Positions 18,520 through 30,780 are shown, counted from the stretch's first letter. The stretch: DNA of 64,000 nucleotides from Pandoraea iniqua (GCF_902459685.1 NZ_CABPSF010000001.1:620001-684000); one strand, 5' to 3'. The notes: a model not told the origin generated them from the letters alone. Numbers and translations are program-made.

Positions 18520-18843
18520 TTACTGGGCCTTGCCCGGTGCGTTATCCGGCGCGTTGGTGGCACCGTTACCGGTGTTGCCGTTGTTCGGCGTCTTCTTAGT
18601 GCTGTGACGCGGCTGCTGCGCATGCGAATTCGGATGGGGGTTCGACGGCGTCATGGTCTGTGCGCCCGGCGTCGGCGCTGCCGGCGAAGTCGGATCGGCC
18701 CGGCTCGGCATCGGCGTCGTCGGGGCGGTCGTGCTGCCGCCGCCAGGGCCGGCTGCACCGCCGCCGCCGGCACCTTGGGCGAAGCTCAGTGCCGAGGCAC
18801 CGGCGAGGGTCAGGGCAGCAACCGAAATGATCAGCTTCTTCAT
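18520..18843 (-). CDS. Small secreted Gly/Pro/Thr-rich protein of unknown function
   Basis: 107 residues from MKKLIISVAALTLAGASALSFAQ at 18843, with AAGGAGT upstream. The first 23 residues are a clear signal peptide (cleavage after AQ). The mature part is low complexity: a Gly/Ala run (GAGGGGAAGPGGG), Pro/Thr segments, then an Asn/Lys/Gly-rich tail ending NAPDNAPGKAQ. No domain is recognisable and it has no cysteines. Probably periplasmic or surface exposed and disordered. Confidence 0.75.
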   Translation of the reverse strand: MKKLIISVAALTLAGASALSFAQGAGGGGAAGPGGGSTTAPTTPMPSRADPTSPAAPTPGAQTMTPSNPHPNSHAQQPRHSTKKTPNNGNTGNGATNAPDNAPGKAQ

Positions 18844-18896
18844 CAGATGGACTCCTTTGCGTTGCACTGCACATCGTAGGGATACTGGGTGCAGGG

Positions 18897-18914
18897 CTCA
18901 CTTGCGTTAGTGAG
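18897..18914. promoter_or_regulatory. Inverted repeat upstream of the small secreted protein gene
   Basis: CTCACT, a six-base spacer, AGTGAG: perfect 6-bp arms, 54 bp before the start at 18843. It could be an operator or an mRNA leader hairpin. Confidence 0.35.
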
Positions 18915-19035
18915 ATTTCAGTCTAAGAGTCCGCAAACCACGGTGCTGTAAGGCTTTGTAATCGTTTGTAATTCGGCTTTTTCCCACGAGAAGGCCGCAA
19001 TTCGCGTGGGAGATTGCGATGCAAGGGAGGAGTCG

Positions 19036-19755
19036 TCAGTCGTCCGAACGGCTCGACCAGAAGACTTGATTGACGCCCGGCAGCGTCTCGAGATGGTCGG
19101 TGAGCGCATCGAGTTCGCCCGCCTTGACGGCTGTGGGCAACAGCAGCGCTTCGATTTCGACTTCCGCTTCGCCAAACGGGTGGATGTCGAGCGCGCGCAC
19201 CGGGTAGTTCGATGCTTCGAGCCACGCTTCGACCTTGTCGAGCACTTCGCGCTGCGTCGTGCGCGCGCAGATGACCGACAGCGCATAAGTGGCTTCGGCG
19301 GTGGCTTCGTTGATTGGCGCGCGGTTGATGCGGTTCACCACTGGGCGCAGCAGCGTGTTGGCCGCCAGCACGAAGGCCGCGACGATGACCGCTTCGAACA
19401 GCATGCTGGCGCCGGCCGCCGCGCCGACGGCGGCCGATCCCCAGAGCGTTGCGGCCGTGTTCAGGCCACGCACCGAGGCGCCGTCCTTCATGATCGCGCC
19501 CGCGCCGAGAAAGCCGACCCCCGACACGACGTACGAGATCACCCGCGTGTCGCCCGGCATCAGCCGCATCGACAGGTCGACGAACGCGGCGGCGCCCACG
19601 GCCACCAGTACGTTGGTGCGCAGGCCCGCCGTGCGTTGGCGCACCTGCCGTTCGACACCGATGATGCTGCCGAGCACAAACGCTACCGTGAGCGAGAGCA
19701 GGGTATTGAGCAGCGGATAGAGCTGGAAATTTTGGATGTTTTGCAGTGCGTGCAT
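19036..19755 (-). CDS. MgtC/SapB-family membrane protein
   Basis: 239 residues from MHALQNIQNFQLYPLL at 19755. Five membrane segments are readable in the first 150 residues, with the MgtC hallmarks GSIIGVERQVRQRTAGLRTN and SGVGFLGAGAIMKDG, followed by a cytosolic ACT-like domain (ALSVICARTTQREVLDKVEA onward). Such proteins protect against low magnesium and acid, and in some pathogens inhibit the F-ATPase. Here there is no visible Mg2+-responsive leader. A longer upstream reading has no family similarity. Confidence 0.88.
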   Translation of the reverse strand: MHALQNIQNFQLYPLLNTLLSLTVAFVLGSIIGVERQVRQRTAGLRTNVLVAVGAAAFVDLSMRLMPGDTRVISYVVSGVGFLGAGAIMKDGASVRGLNTAATLWGSAAVGAAAGASMLFEAVIVAAFVLAANTLLRPVVNRINRAPINEATAEATYALSVICARTTQREVLDKVEAWLEASNYPVRALDIHPFGEAEVEIEALLLPTAVKAGELDALTDHLETLPGVNQVFWSSRSDD

Positions 19756-19951
19756 GGGACGTCTCGAAATGACGGTCACGGTGCAGGCCCTCCGCGCGGG
19801 GCGAGAGGGCCGGTATGCGGCAACCTGATCGGGCGCGACACTACGCTCAAGTTGCGACAGCGGCGTGACACCCGGGTCGATGCGACAGATCGATGAGCCG
19901 GGGCACGCCGCCGCGATTATGTCATGCAGACCATGCAGACGGGATGACGCG

Positions 19952-22680
<2,729 letters not shown>

Positions 22681-22684
<4 letters not shown>

Positions 22685-23796
22685 GCTGCATCATCCTCAT
22701 CATTGCGGTACTGCGCCGGCCAGCGGCGCGGCTTGACGTCGGCGAGTGCCTTGGCAATCTCGGCGATGTGTTCGGGCGTGGTGCCGCAGCAGCCACCGGC
22801 CAGATTCACGAGACCGGCCTGCGCGAATTCTTTGAGCAAGCCCGAGGTCACGTCCGGCGTCTCATCGAAGCCGGTGTCGCTCATCGGGTTGGGCAACCCT
22901 GCGTTCGGATACACCGACACGTAGGTATTGCACAGCTTGGCCAGCTCGGCGATGTACGGACGCATGAGCGTGGCGCCCAGCGCGCAGTTCAGGCCGAACG
23001 TGAGCGGGCGGGCGTGGCGCAGCGAGTTCCAGAACGCTTCGACCGTCTGGCCCGACAGAATGCGGCCGGAAGCGTCGGTGACGGTGCCCGAGATCATGAT
23101 CGGCAGCACTTCGCCGGTGTCTTCGAACAGCTCGTCGATCGCGAAGAGCGCAGCCTTGGCGTTGAGCGTGTCGAAAATCGTTTCGACGAGGAACAGGTCG
23201 ACGCCGCCTTCCAACAGCGATTTGGCCTGCGCGTAGTAGGTGTCGCGCAACTGGTCGAAGTCGACGTTGCGTGCGCCCGGGTCGTTCACGTCGGGGCTGA
23301 TGCTCGCGGTCTTGGGCGTCGGGCCGATGGCGCCGGCGGCAAAACGGGGCTTGTCCGGGGTGCTGAAGGCGTCGCAGGCTTCACGGGCCAGACGCGCCGA
23401 CTCGCGGTTCATCTCGTTGGCCAGATGCTCCATGTGATAGTCGCTCTGCGCAACCGTCGTCGCCCCGAAGGTGTTCGTCTCGAGGATGTCGGCGCCGGCG
23501 GCGAGGTACTTGCGGTGAATCTCGCTGATCACATCGGGGCGCGTGAGCGAGAGCAACTCGTTGTTGCCCTTCACGTCGTGCGCGAAGTCGGCAAAGCGCT
23601 CGCCGCGATACTGTGCTTCGTCCAGCTTGTACTGCTGGATCATCGTCCCCATCGCGCCGTCCAGAATCAGGATGCGCGATTCGAGCAACGCCGGCAGTGC
23701 TTGCCCGCGGGTATAGCGAAGCTTCGGCGGCTGCAGGGTGGCGGCCGGCGTGGTGCCAGCGCCAGCGTTGGCGGTGGAGGGGGAAGCGGTGGTCAT
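22681..23796 (-). CDS. metH: Methionine synthase, homocysteine-binding part
   Basis: 371 residues from [12 protein letters not shown] at 23796; a longer upstream frame carries no similarity. [19 protein letters not shown] is the conserved N-terminal strand, and the zinc-binding cysteines are visible in LNCALGA and GGCCGTT. It activates homocysteine for methylation by methylcobalamin held on the downstream gene product. The polypeptide ends after the homocysteine domain, exactly at a normal domain boundary, so the split looks natural rather than a frameshift. I see no cobalamin or SAM riboswitch upstream. Confidence 0.95.
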
Positions 23797-23980
23797 GACG
23801 AGCGTCGCCTTGGAGTGGCCGGAAAACCTATAATTGTAATGGTTTTGGCGCATCCCGCTTGCTCGCGGGCCGCGCCGGGCGGGCGCCAGGCGCCTCATAC
23901 ATGCCTCTCACACGCCCTTGCGGTGACTTGAGCTTCTGCCCGCAAGGCGACTTGAAACATTGACCCTCTACCCCGACGAC

Positions 23981-24373
23981 ATGGAATTCCTGCTCCCGAG
24001 TGCTGCCAACAAGTTTCTGCAAGCCAACGCCAATGCGCTGTTCGTCGACTGCCGCAGCGAGATGGAGTACCTGTTTGTCGGACATCCGGCAGGGGCCATC
24101 CACGTGGCTTGGAACGACGGCCCGGACTGGGAGATCAACCCGCACTTCGTGCAAAGCGTGCGCAAGCTGGCAGGCGCCGGCGGCGACCGGCCCGTCGTGC
24201 TGATCTGCCGCAGCGGTAACCGGAGTTCGGCCGCGGGTGAGGCGCTCGAAGCGGCCGGTTTCCTGAACGTCTACGGCGTGCTGCACGGCTTCGAGGGCGA
24301 TCTGAACGCCACCCATCATCGCAATGCCGTCAACGGCTGGCGCTTCGACGGGCTGCCGTGGGAGCAGTGCTGA
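23981..24373 (+). CDS. Rhodanese-like sulfurtransferase
   Basis: 130 residues from the ATG at 23981 (a TTG at 23960 is an alternative). A single rhodanese domain: FVDCRSEMEYLFVGHPAGA, then active-site Cys76 in the loop CRSGNRS, then GFLNVYGVLHGFEGD. The loop length fits thiosulfate or persulfide transfer rather than Cdc25-like phosphatase. It is divergent from metH, and shares a bidirectional terminator with the DUF3567 gene behind it. The physiological acceptor is unknown. Confidence 0.9.
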   Translation: MEFLLPSAANKFLQANANALFVDCRSEMEYLFVGHPAGAIHVAWNDGPDWEINPHFVQSVRKLAGAGGDRPVVLICRSGNRSSAAGEALEAAGFLNVYGVLHGFEGDLNATHHRNAVNGWRFDGLPWEQC

Positions 24374-24417
24374 AGTGATGATGAAAGCCTGACATCGCAG
24401 CAAGCTTCGCCGGAATG

Positions 24418-24445
24418 AAAAAACCCTCGCATCGCGAGGGTTTTT
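24418..24445. terminator. Bidirectional terminator between rhodanese and DUF3567 genes
   Basis: AAAAA, arm CCCTCGC, a three-base loop, arm GCGAGGG and TTTTT, lying between the two convergent genes. Confidence 0.9.
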
Positions 24446-24475
24446 CGTCTGGCGGCACCGCGTACGGTGTTTGCG

Positions 24476-24733
24476 TCAGTGGAGCACGACCGGGTTCGTC
24501 ATGAAGGTGTCGAACTGACCGAGGAATTCATCGACTTCGTCCTCGGAAGGTTCGCTGGCAATCAATTTCTGCACTTCTTCACGGAATTGCCGGGCAAGCG
24601 AGCCGTCGAGAAAAATTTCACGGCCAGCGGTTTTGTCCACGATTTCATACCCACCCGCAGACAGCGAGTGACTGCCGTTATCGGCTGAAAACTCGACGAC
24701 ATAGTAATTCGGGCTGTTGTAAATCATGAGCAT
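24476..24733 (-). CDS. DUF3567 family protein
   Basis: 85 residues from MLMIYNSPNYYVVEFSA at 24733, with AGGAGAG before the start. The N-terminal MIYNSPNYYVVEF and the acidic C-terminal helix (SEPSEDEVDEFLGQFD) are characteristic of this betaproteobacterial family. Function unknown; small, acidic and cytosolic. Confidence 0.85.
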   Translation of the reverse strand: MLMIYNSPNYYVVEFSADNGSHSLSAGGYEIVDKTAGREIFLDGSLARQFREEVQKLIASEPSEDEVDEFLGQFDTFMTNPVVLH

Positions 24734-24914
24734 GGCAACTCTCCTGGTGTTCCTGCATGGTCCTTGGTAACCCACATAGGGGCGACGCGGCGCGATTTCA
24801 AGAGGTATGACCCCATGATTCGCTTATCGGCACACCGGCTGACGAATTCAATGGTTTTGGTCCTCCTTATCGACAAGTTCCACAATTTCAGGAAGTCCCC
24901 TGCTTTGTGCAGGT

Positions 24915-25709
24915 TCAAACGTTAGATGCGGCCCCCTGCAAAAACGTTGCAACCGCATTAGTTACTAACTGTTTCTGCTCCACGATCGATAGGTGGGCGG
25001 CGTCGGGCACGATCTCCAACTGCGCTCCCGCAATGCCTTCGGCGATGCGGCGGGCCACGGCGGGCGGCGTGCTCGGGTCGTTCTCGCCGACGATGACCAG
25101 TGTCGGCAGGGCGATTTCCGACAGGCGTGCCCGCACATCGAACGCGGCGAGCGCTTCGCACGAGGCGGCAAAGCCTTCCGGGTTGGTATGGGCGACCAGA
25201 TGACGGATGCGTTCAGTCACTTCCGGTTCGTGCTTGCGAAAGCGTTTGCCGAGCCAGCGCTCCATCGTGCCTTCGGCCAGCGCCTTCATGCCGCCGTCGC
25301 GGGCCTTGGATGCGCGTTCCCGAAAGAGCGCCGCGTCGGCCTTGTCGTAGCCCGACGTCGTATCGATCAGCGTGAGGCTGTCGATGCGCTCGGGGGCGTC
25401 TAGCGCAAGCTGCTGCGCGACGGCACCGCCCATCGAGATGCCTACGAAATGCGTACTCGGGATTTCCAGCGAATTGAGCAGGGCGGCCGCATCGGCGGCC
25501 AATTGCGCGATGGTGTAAGGGCCATGCGGCGCGTCGCTCTGGCCGTGGCCGCGGCTGTCGTAGCGCAGGACCCGGAAGTGCGCGGCGAGGGTCGGCACGA
25601 GGTCGTCCCAGACCGTGAGGTCCGCACCCAACGGATGCGCCAGCGTCAGCCAAGGTCCGTGGCCGTCCACCGCGTAATGAAGCGATACGCCGTTAGCACT
25701 TACTTTCAT
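24915..25709 (-). CDS. 3-oxoadipate enol-lactonase-like alpha/beta hydrolase
   Basis: 264 residues. The nucleophile elbow GISMGG, the oxyanion region HPLGADLTVWDDLVP, YDSRGHGQSDAPHGPY, and a C-terminal catalytic His in DAAHLSIVEQ match PcaD-type hydrolases. PcaD opens the enol-lactone in the beta-ketoadipate pathway, but no other pca gene is visible here, so the substrate is unproven. It is a single gene bounded by non-coding gaps of about 180 and 220 bp. Confidence 0.85.
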   Translation of the reverse strand: MKVSANGVSLHYAVDGHGPWLTLAHPLGADLTVWDDLVPTLAAHFRVLRYDSRGHGQSDAPHGPYTIAQLAADAAALLNSLEIPSTHFVGISMGGAVAQQLALDAPERIDSLTLIDTTSGYDKADAALFRERASKARDGGMKALAEGTMERWLGKRFRKHEPEVTERIRHLVAHTNPEGFAASCEALAAFDVRARLSEIALPTLVIVGENDPSTPPAVARRIAEGIAGAQLEIVPDAAHLSIVEQKQLVTNAVATFLQGAASNV

Positions 25710-25930
25710 CGTGTTCGGCCCTTTATCGTCAACCCCGTGGGATGTTTCTGATTATGTCAGGAACGTTGAACTTATGCTCATCGAATCGTAGCAGTGCGGC
25801 AACAGATATCCCGCCAAGCCGCATCAATCCTAGATCACTCGACGATCTAAACAATATTGAGTCGCCAGTTTGGGACGAAGTGTCGCGAATGCCGGGGGCG
25901 ATCTGGGGCGATCGGGCGCGAATGGGCGTG

Positions 25931-27073
25931 TCAGGGCTGCGTCTTCTGCGTGAAGATCAGTTCGAACTCGTTGCCCGAGGGCTCGACCTGCTTCACCCGT
26001 ACGGGCAGCCAGTCGAGCGACGGGGCGAGCCAGATGTCGACGCGCCGCCCGTCGCCATCGCGGCGCGGCAGTCGCGTGAAGTGGCGGGTTTCGAGATACC
26101 CCTGCGGCGTTTGCAGCGTCTCGCTGCCGACGTACTGCACCGGCCAGACCTCGCTGCTGTCGGTATCGACAACCGTGAACTCGTGCGTAACACCGACTTG
26201 CGTGTAGCGCTCGGGGTTGCCGCGTGCGTAGGCGGCCAATTGCATCATCACGCTGAAGCGATCCTGCGCACCGGGCGCCAGCGGCACCGATTGGCCCGAG
26301 CGCGAAAACGACAGCGTAGGCGTGCCGTCACGGTGGAAATCGGTGGTGTACACGGCGCGGCGCCCGCGTTTTTCCACATAACGCGACGGGGCGATGCCGT
26401 TGACGTCGTAACCGCCTTCGCTGATGAATTCAAACGTGCCGAAGAAGATGATCGGCACCGCGACGCGCAACTGATAGTGGCCGTTGTTGTTGACCCAATG
26501 CAGTTCGCCGGTCTGGTTGCGCACGCCGTTCATGAGGGCGTCGTACGTGAGCGTGACCGAGGGAGGCGGGTCGAACTTGTCGCCGTTGGCGGCGGCGGCC
26601 GTCAGTGCCGGGCCGGGCGGTTGCGGGGCGCTGGCGCCACTGGCCGGTGCGCCGGGCGTGTTGCCTTCGCCGGCTTCGGTGGTGGACGCGGCTTGCGGCC
26701 CCGGGGCGTCGGTCGTTTCCGGGGCGGCAAGCGTGTCGGGGCGTACGGGCGGTGCGGCCGGCTTCGGGCGCGGTTTGGGGGCGGGCTTCGGCTCGGGTGG
26801 CGCAGGCGGTGCAGGCGGCGCCACGGGCTTGAGCGGAATCAGCGTGATCGGAATGCTCGGAATCGGCGTGTCGTCGAGTGTCGTGCGATGCACGGCCACC
26901 CAGAAGGCGATGAGCACATGCACGGCAAACACCGCCAGCACCACCGACACCCACAACAGCCAGCGCCTGCGGGGCCGCGCAGGCGGCGTCGGGCCAGCGG
27001 GCGCCCGGGAGGCGGCGTCGGCAGAGGCATCGGGCGCAGCTTGGCGAGGCGGGCGGTTGGCAGGCAATGACAC
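25931..27073 (-). CDS. DUF3108 protein with TonB-like N terminus
   Basis: 380 residues from a GTG at 27073. A cytosolic basic stretch is followed by one membrane segment (RWLLWVSVVLAVFAVHVLIAFW, written here as about residues 37-58). Next is a Pro/Lys/Ala-rich region with PEPKPAPKPRPKP (about 90-115), then a periplasmic DUF3108 domain (about 170-380) with VSVSL-like beta strands ending VEPSGNEFELIFTQKTQ. The first 120 residues look like TonB, but the C terminus is not a TonB domain. Probably an envelope protein; role unknown. Confidence 0.8.
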   Translation of the reverse strand: MSLPANRPPRQAAPDASADAASRAPAGPTPPARPRRRWLLWVSVVLAVFAVHVLIAFWVAVHRTTLDDTPIPSIPITLIPLKPVAPPAPPAPPEPKPAPKPRPKPAAPPVRPDTLAAPETTDAPGPQAASTTEAGEGNTPGAPASGASAPQPPGPALTAAAANGDKFDPPPSVTLTYDALMNGVRNQTGELHWVNNNGHYQLRVAVPIIFFGTFEFISEGGYDVNGIAPSRYVEKRGRRAVYTTDFHRDGTPTLSFSRSGQSVPLAPGAQDRFSVMMQLAAYARGNPERYTQVGVTHEFTVVDTDSSEVWPVQYVGSETLQTPQGYLETRHFTRLPRRDGDGRRVDIWLAPSLDWLPVRVKQVEPSGNEFELIFTQKTQP

Positions 27074-27227
27074 GAATCAGTAGGCCGGAACGACGGAGTG
27101 ACGGAGCGGCGGAAAGTCAGGAAGTCAGGGCGTCAGCATCTCATATTGCGTTGCATCTGGTTCGACCGATGCGTCCGCCGCGGGTTCTGGATGATTACCG
27201 TGCGTTGGTTGCCCGCCATCGTGCCGG

Positions 27228-27271
27228 TCAGGTTCGGTTCAAGTTCGGTTCAGGTTCCGTTCAGGTTCCGA
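27228..27271. repeat. Four degenerate copies of an 11-bp tandem repeat
   Basis: Units TCAGGTTCGGT, TCAAGTTCGGT, TCAGGTTCCGT and TCAGGTTCCGA end exactly at the stop codon of the IclR gene (27272-27274). The next TCA, which would begin a fifth unit, is that stop codon. Confidence 0.85.
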
Positions 27272-28186
27272 TCAAGCGCCGGCCGGGTGCCGGGGCGCGT
27301 GCGCCTGCCCGAGATCGGCCGACAGTTGTTGCGCCAGCGTGCGCAGGGCCGTGTCGATCGGGCCGCCCCAGCTCGCGTCGAAGCGGCTTTCGGGGCCCAG
27401 CGCCATGAGGCCCATCACCAACTGGCCGGTCGCGTCGAACACCGGCATGCAGAAGGCGTTCACCGACGGCAGCACCGTGCCCTCCACGCGGGCGGCCCGG
27501 TGGGCGCGCACATCGTCGAGCACGGCATCGTACTGCGCACGTGTGGCAGGCAGATGATGGCGCGACGCGTGTTGCAGCGTGGCCAGCGCGGTATCGATGA
27601 GCGGTGCCGTCTGACGCGCGGGCAAATAGGCGGCGAACAGGCGTCCCGCGGCCGATTCGAGCATCGGCATCACATCGCCCAAGCGCAGCGGTACGCGCAT
27701 CGGGAACGTCGAATCGAGCCAATGCACGACGGTCGGTCCGGAGTTCCCCCAGACGGCGATGCCCACGGTCTGGTCGATGGCGTCGCGCAATTCTCCCAGC
27801 GCAAAGCGCGCCGCCTTGAACGCGTCGATGCGGGCCAGATGGGCGAGCCCCATGCGTAGCGAGAACGGGCCAAGGTCATAGCGTCCGCTCACGGGGTCTT
27901 GCACGATGAGGCCGAGCCGCTGGAAGCTCACGAGATAGCGATGTGCCTTGGCCGGGTTCATGTCGGCCGCGTGAGCGAGATCGCGCAGCATCATCGCGTT
28001 CGAGGCTTCGGTCAGGACCTCGATGAGGCGGAAGCCCACTTCGATCGATTGAATGCCCGAGCGCGCCTTCTCCTCTTCGGGGGCGGCGCTCGTGTCGTCG
28101 GCGTGATCGGCCTGATCCGCGTGATCGACGTCGTCGGCAAGGTCAGTGCGTTTGGCGCTACGGGTGTCCGCAGTCTTGGTTTTCAT
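27272..28186 (-). CDS. IclR-family transcriptional regulator
   Basis: 304 residues from MKTKTADTRSAKRTD at 28186, with AGGA upstream. An unusual 45-residue N-terminal extension contains a DHADQADHADD low-complexity run. Then the winged helix (GFRLIEVLTEASNAMMLRDL, MNPAKAHRYLVSFQRLGL) and the effector domain (GIAVWGNSGPTVVHWLDS onward) follow. It is divergent from the fumarylacetoacetase-family gene and probably controls it and possibly the transporter protein and hydratase behind it. Effector unknown. Confidence 0.9.
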   Translation of the reverse strand: MKTKTADTRSAKRTDLADDVDHADQADHADDTSAAPEEEKARSGIQSIEVGFRLIEVLTEASNAMMLRDLAHAADMNPAKAHRYLVSFQRLGLIVQDPVSGRYDLGPFSLRMGLAHLARIDAFKAARFALGELRDAIDQTVGIAVWGNSGPTVVHWLDSTFPMRVPLRLGDVMPMLESAAGRLFAAYLPARQTAPLIDTALATLQHASRHHLPATRAQYDAVLDDVRAHRAARVEGTVLPSVNAFCMPVFDATGQLVMGLMALGPESRFDASWGGPIDTALRTLAQQLSADLGQAHAPRHPAGA

Positions 28187-28349
28187 GTCTCTGTTTTCCT
28201 CGTCGCGGTGGCTGTGCGAGGTGGCCACCGGTGCTGCCCGCGCGATTTCCCCGGATTTTCGAGGGGCGGCGCGGGCGATGCCCTCAGGTAGAATCATCGG
28301 CTTCACGCGCCATTCTATCGGGCCTGAGACCGCCCGCAGACACCATCAC

Positions 28350-29336
28350 ATGAAACTCGCTACCCGTAAGGACGGCACGCGCGACGGTCAACTGATCGTC
28401 GTGTCGCGCGATCTGTCGAGCGCCTGCATTGCCGACGCCGTGGCCCCCACGCTGCAACGCGTGCTCGACGACTGGACTTTCTACGCGCCGCAACTGCAAG
28501 CGCTGTACGACGCGCTCAATCACCACCGCGCCCGCAACACCTTCGCGTTCGATCCGGCCGAGTGCATGGCACCGCTGCCGCGCGCGTATCAGTGGGCGGA
28601 CGGTTCGGCCTATGTGAACCACGTCGAACTGGTGCGCAAGGCACGCGGTGCCGAAATGCCGCCCGAGTTCTGGACCGACCCGCTCATGTACCAAGGCGGC
28701 AGCGACGACTTCATCGGGCCGACGGAAGATATCGTGTGCGCGTCGGAAGACTTCGGCATCGACTTCGAGGCCGAAGTTGCCGTGATCACGTCCGACGTGC
28801 CGATGGGCGCCAGCCCGGCGCGCGCGCTCGAAGGCGTGCGCCTGCTGATGCTGGTCAACGACGTGAGCCTGCGCAACCTGATTCCGGCCGAGCTGGCCAA
28901 GGGTTTCGGCTTCTTCCAGAGCAAGCCCGCGACGGCGTTCTCGCCGGTCGCCATCACGCCCGACGAACTGGGCGACGCGTGGCGCGGCGGGCGTGTTCAT
29001 CGTCCGCTGACGGTGAAGTGGAACGACAAGAAGTACGGCGCCCCCGAATGTGGCGAAGACATGGTGTTCGACTTCGGCCAGTTGGTGGCGCACGTGTGCA
29101 AGACGCGCAACGCCCGCGCGGGCACCATCGTCGGCTCGGGCACGATCTCGAACAAAGATCGCAGCCGGGGCAGCGCGTGCATTGCCGAAAAGCGCATGCT
29201 CGAGACCATCGAGAAGGGCGCGCCCGAGACGCAATTCATGCGTTATGGCGATCGTGTCCGCATTGAAATGTTCGACGCGCAGGGCAAGTCGATCTTCGGG
29301 GCCATCGATCAGGCAGTGGCGCCGCTCGACGAGTAA
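28350..29336 (+). CDS. Fumarylacetoacetate hydrolase-family protein
   Basis: 328 residues from MKLATRKDGTRDGQLIVV. The metal-binding glutamates are in IDFEAEVAVI, and the LIPAELAKGFGFFQSKPATAFSP and GTIVGSGTISNKD blocks are typical of the FAH superfamily. Members hydrolyse fumarylacetoacetate or act as hydratases or decarboxylases on 2-keto acids from aromatic breakdown. Homogentisate genes are not in view, so the exact reaction is open. The divergent IclR gene 163 bp away is the likely regulator. Confidence 0.9.
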   Translation: MKLATRKDGTRDGQLIVVSRDLSSACIADAVAPTLQRVLDDWTFYAPQLQALYDALNHHRARNTFAFDPAECMAPLPRAYQWADGSAYVNHVELVRKARGAEMPPEFWTDPLMYQGGSDDFIGPTEDIVCASEDFGIDFEAEVAVITSDVPMGASPARALEGVRLLMLVNDVSLRNLIPAELAKGFGFFQSKPATAFSPVAITPDELGDAWRGGRVHRPLTVKWNDKKYGAPECGEDMVFDFGQLVAHVCKTRNARAGTIVGSGTISNKDRSRGSACIAEKRMLETIEKGAPETQFMRYGDRVRIEMFDAQGKSIFGAIDQAVAPLDE

Positions 29337-29628
29337 TTCGCGGGTGGCCGATGACATTCGGGCAGGTGTCGGCGCGTGTCGGCCGGTGCCGCAGCGCGCT
29401 CGCCGGCCCATCCCGACGCGTCGAAAGTCACCGGCATAGGGTGAACCCGGATATGGCTGGCAATTCTGGCTCCGCTATTCTTTGTCTCCTTGAGTCGGTT
29501 CGTACCCCTACTGGGATAACGGGCCGGCTCTGACTTTCGCCGGCGCGGCGCGAGGTGTCCGTCCCGGGCGCTTTACGCAAGAAAACAACACAGCGCGGGC
29601 TCGACCAGAATTGGATTGGAGACTTTTC
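29337..29628. other. Intergenic leader before the binding-protein gene
   Basis: 292 bp without a gene. It holds an imperfect hairpin (29492-29530, arms near GAGTCGG and GGCCGGCTC with G-T pairing) and a TTGGAGA ribosome site at the end. I see no clear promoter hexamers. Confidence 0.4.
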
Positions 29629-30780
29629 ATGCGAAACCCCGTGCGCACTGCACTGCTGGGCGCGATGTTGCTGGCGTTGGCCGGTGGTGCCGCCGCTCAG
29701 GTGAAGATCGGCGTGAGCATTTCGCTCACCGGCCCGGCCGCCTCGCTCGGCATTCCCGCGCGCAACACCATCACCATGCTGCCGACCGAAATCGGTGGCC
29801 AGAAGGTCGACTACATCATTCTCGACGACGCGTCGGACACCACGACCGCCGTCCAGAACACCAAGAAGCTCATCTCCGAGAACCACGTCGACGCCATCAT
29901 CGGCTCGTCGATCACGCCGAACACGCTGGCCATGCTCGACGTGATCGCCAGCGGCACCACGCCCACGATCTCGCTCGCGTCGTCCGCACGCATCATCGAG
30001 CCGGTCGACGCCAAGCGCTACTGGATGTTCAAGACGCCGCAAACCGACGCGCAGATGGCTTCCGCCATTGCCGAGCATGCGAGCCGCCATGGCGTGAAGA
30101 CGATGGCCTTCATCGGTCAGGGCGACGCGCTGGGCGAGGCGTTCTATGACGAAGTCGCCAAGTTCGCCGCGCTGCAAAAGATCAAGATGGTCGCCAACGA
30201 GCGTTTCGCGCGTACCGACCCGAGCGTGACGGGCCAGATCCTGAAGATCATGGCAACCAACCCTGACGCCGTCGTCGTCGGTGCTGCCGGTACCCCGGCC
30301 GCATTGCCGCCCAAGGCGCTGGCCGAGCGCGGTTACAAGGGCCTCGTGTACCACAACCACGGCGTGGGCAATAACGACTTCCTGCGCGTTTGCGGCAAGG
30401 ACTGCAACAACACCTACCTGCCGGCCAGCCCGGTGCTGGTGGCGTCGCAACTGCCGGCCGATCACCCGGCCAAGACCGTCGCCCTCGACTACATCAAGAA
30501 GTACGAGGCCAAGTACGGTGCGGGCACCGTGGCGGCGTTCGGTTCGTATGCGTGGGACGCCGGCATTCTGCTGCAACGCGCGATTCCGATCGCAGCGCAA
30601 AAGGCCAAGCCGGGCACGCCGGAATTCCGCAAGGCACTGCGCGACGCGCTCGAACAGAGCAAGGAAGTGCATGTCACGAATGGCGTGATCAACATGAGCG
30701 CGACCGATCACTTGGGGCTCGATCAGCGCGCCCGCGTGATGGTCAAGATCGAAAACGGCAAGTGGCTGCTGGCACAGTGA
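29629..30780 (+). CDS. ABC transporter substrate-binding protein, branched-chain amino acid type
   Basis: 383 residues from MRNPVRTALLGAMLLALAGG (signal peptide, cleavage after AAAQ). VKIGVSISLTGPAASLGIPARN is the start of a LivJ-type periplasmic binding fold, and LISENHVDAIIGSS and TPTISLASSA are its ligand-loop segments. It has no cognate permease or ATPase beside it, so it is an orphan. The ligand may be an aromatic or keto acid, given the FAH-family and CoA-enzyme neighbours; this is inference. Confidence 0.92.
   Translation: MRNPVRTALLGAMLLALAGGAAAQVKIGVSISLTGPAASLGIPARNTITMLPTEIGGQKVDYIILDDASDTTTAVQNTKKLISENHVDAIIGSSITPNTLAMLDVIASGTTPTISLASSARIIEPVDAKRYWMFKTPQTDAQMASAIAEHASRHGVKTMAFIGQGDALGEAFYDEVAKFAALQKIKMVANERFARTDPSVTGQILKIMATNPDAVVVGAAGTPAALPPKALAERGYKGLVYHNHGVGNNDFLRVCGKDCNNTYLPASPVLVASQLPADHPAKTVALDYIKKYEAKYGAGTVAAFGSYAWDAGILLQRAIPIAAQKAKPGTPEFRKALRDALEQSKEVHVTNGVINMSATDHLGLDQRARVMVKIENGKWLLAQ

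Noticed and set aside
23797-23980. Cobalamin or SAM riboswitch upstream of metH
   Set aside because: The gap is under 200 bp and shared with the divergent rhodanese; I see no B12-box-like or SAM-type conserved segments.
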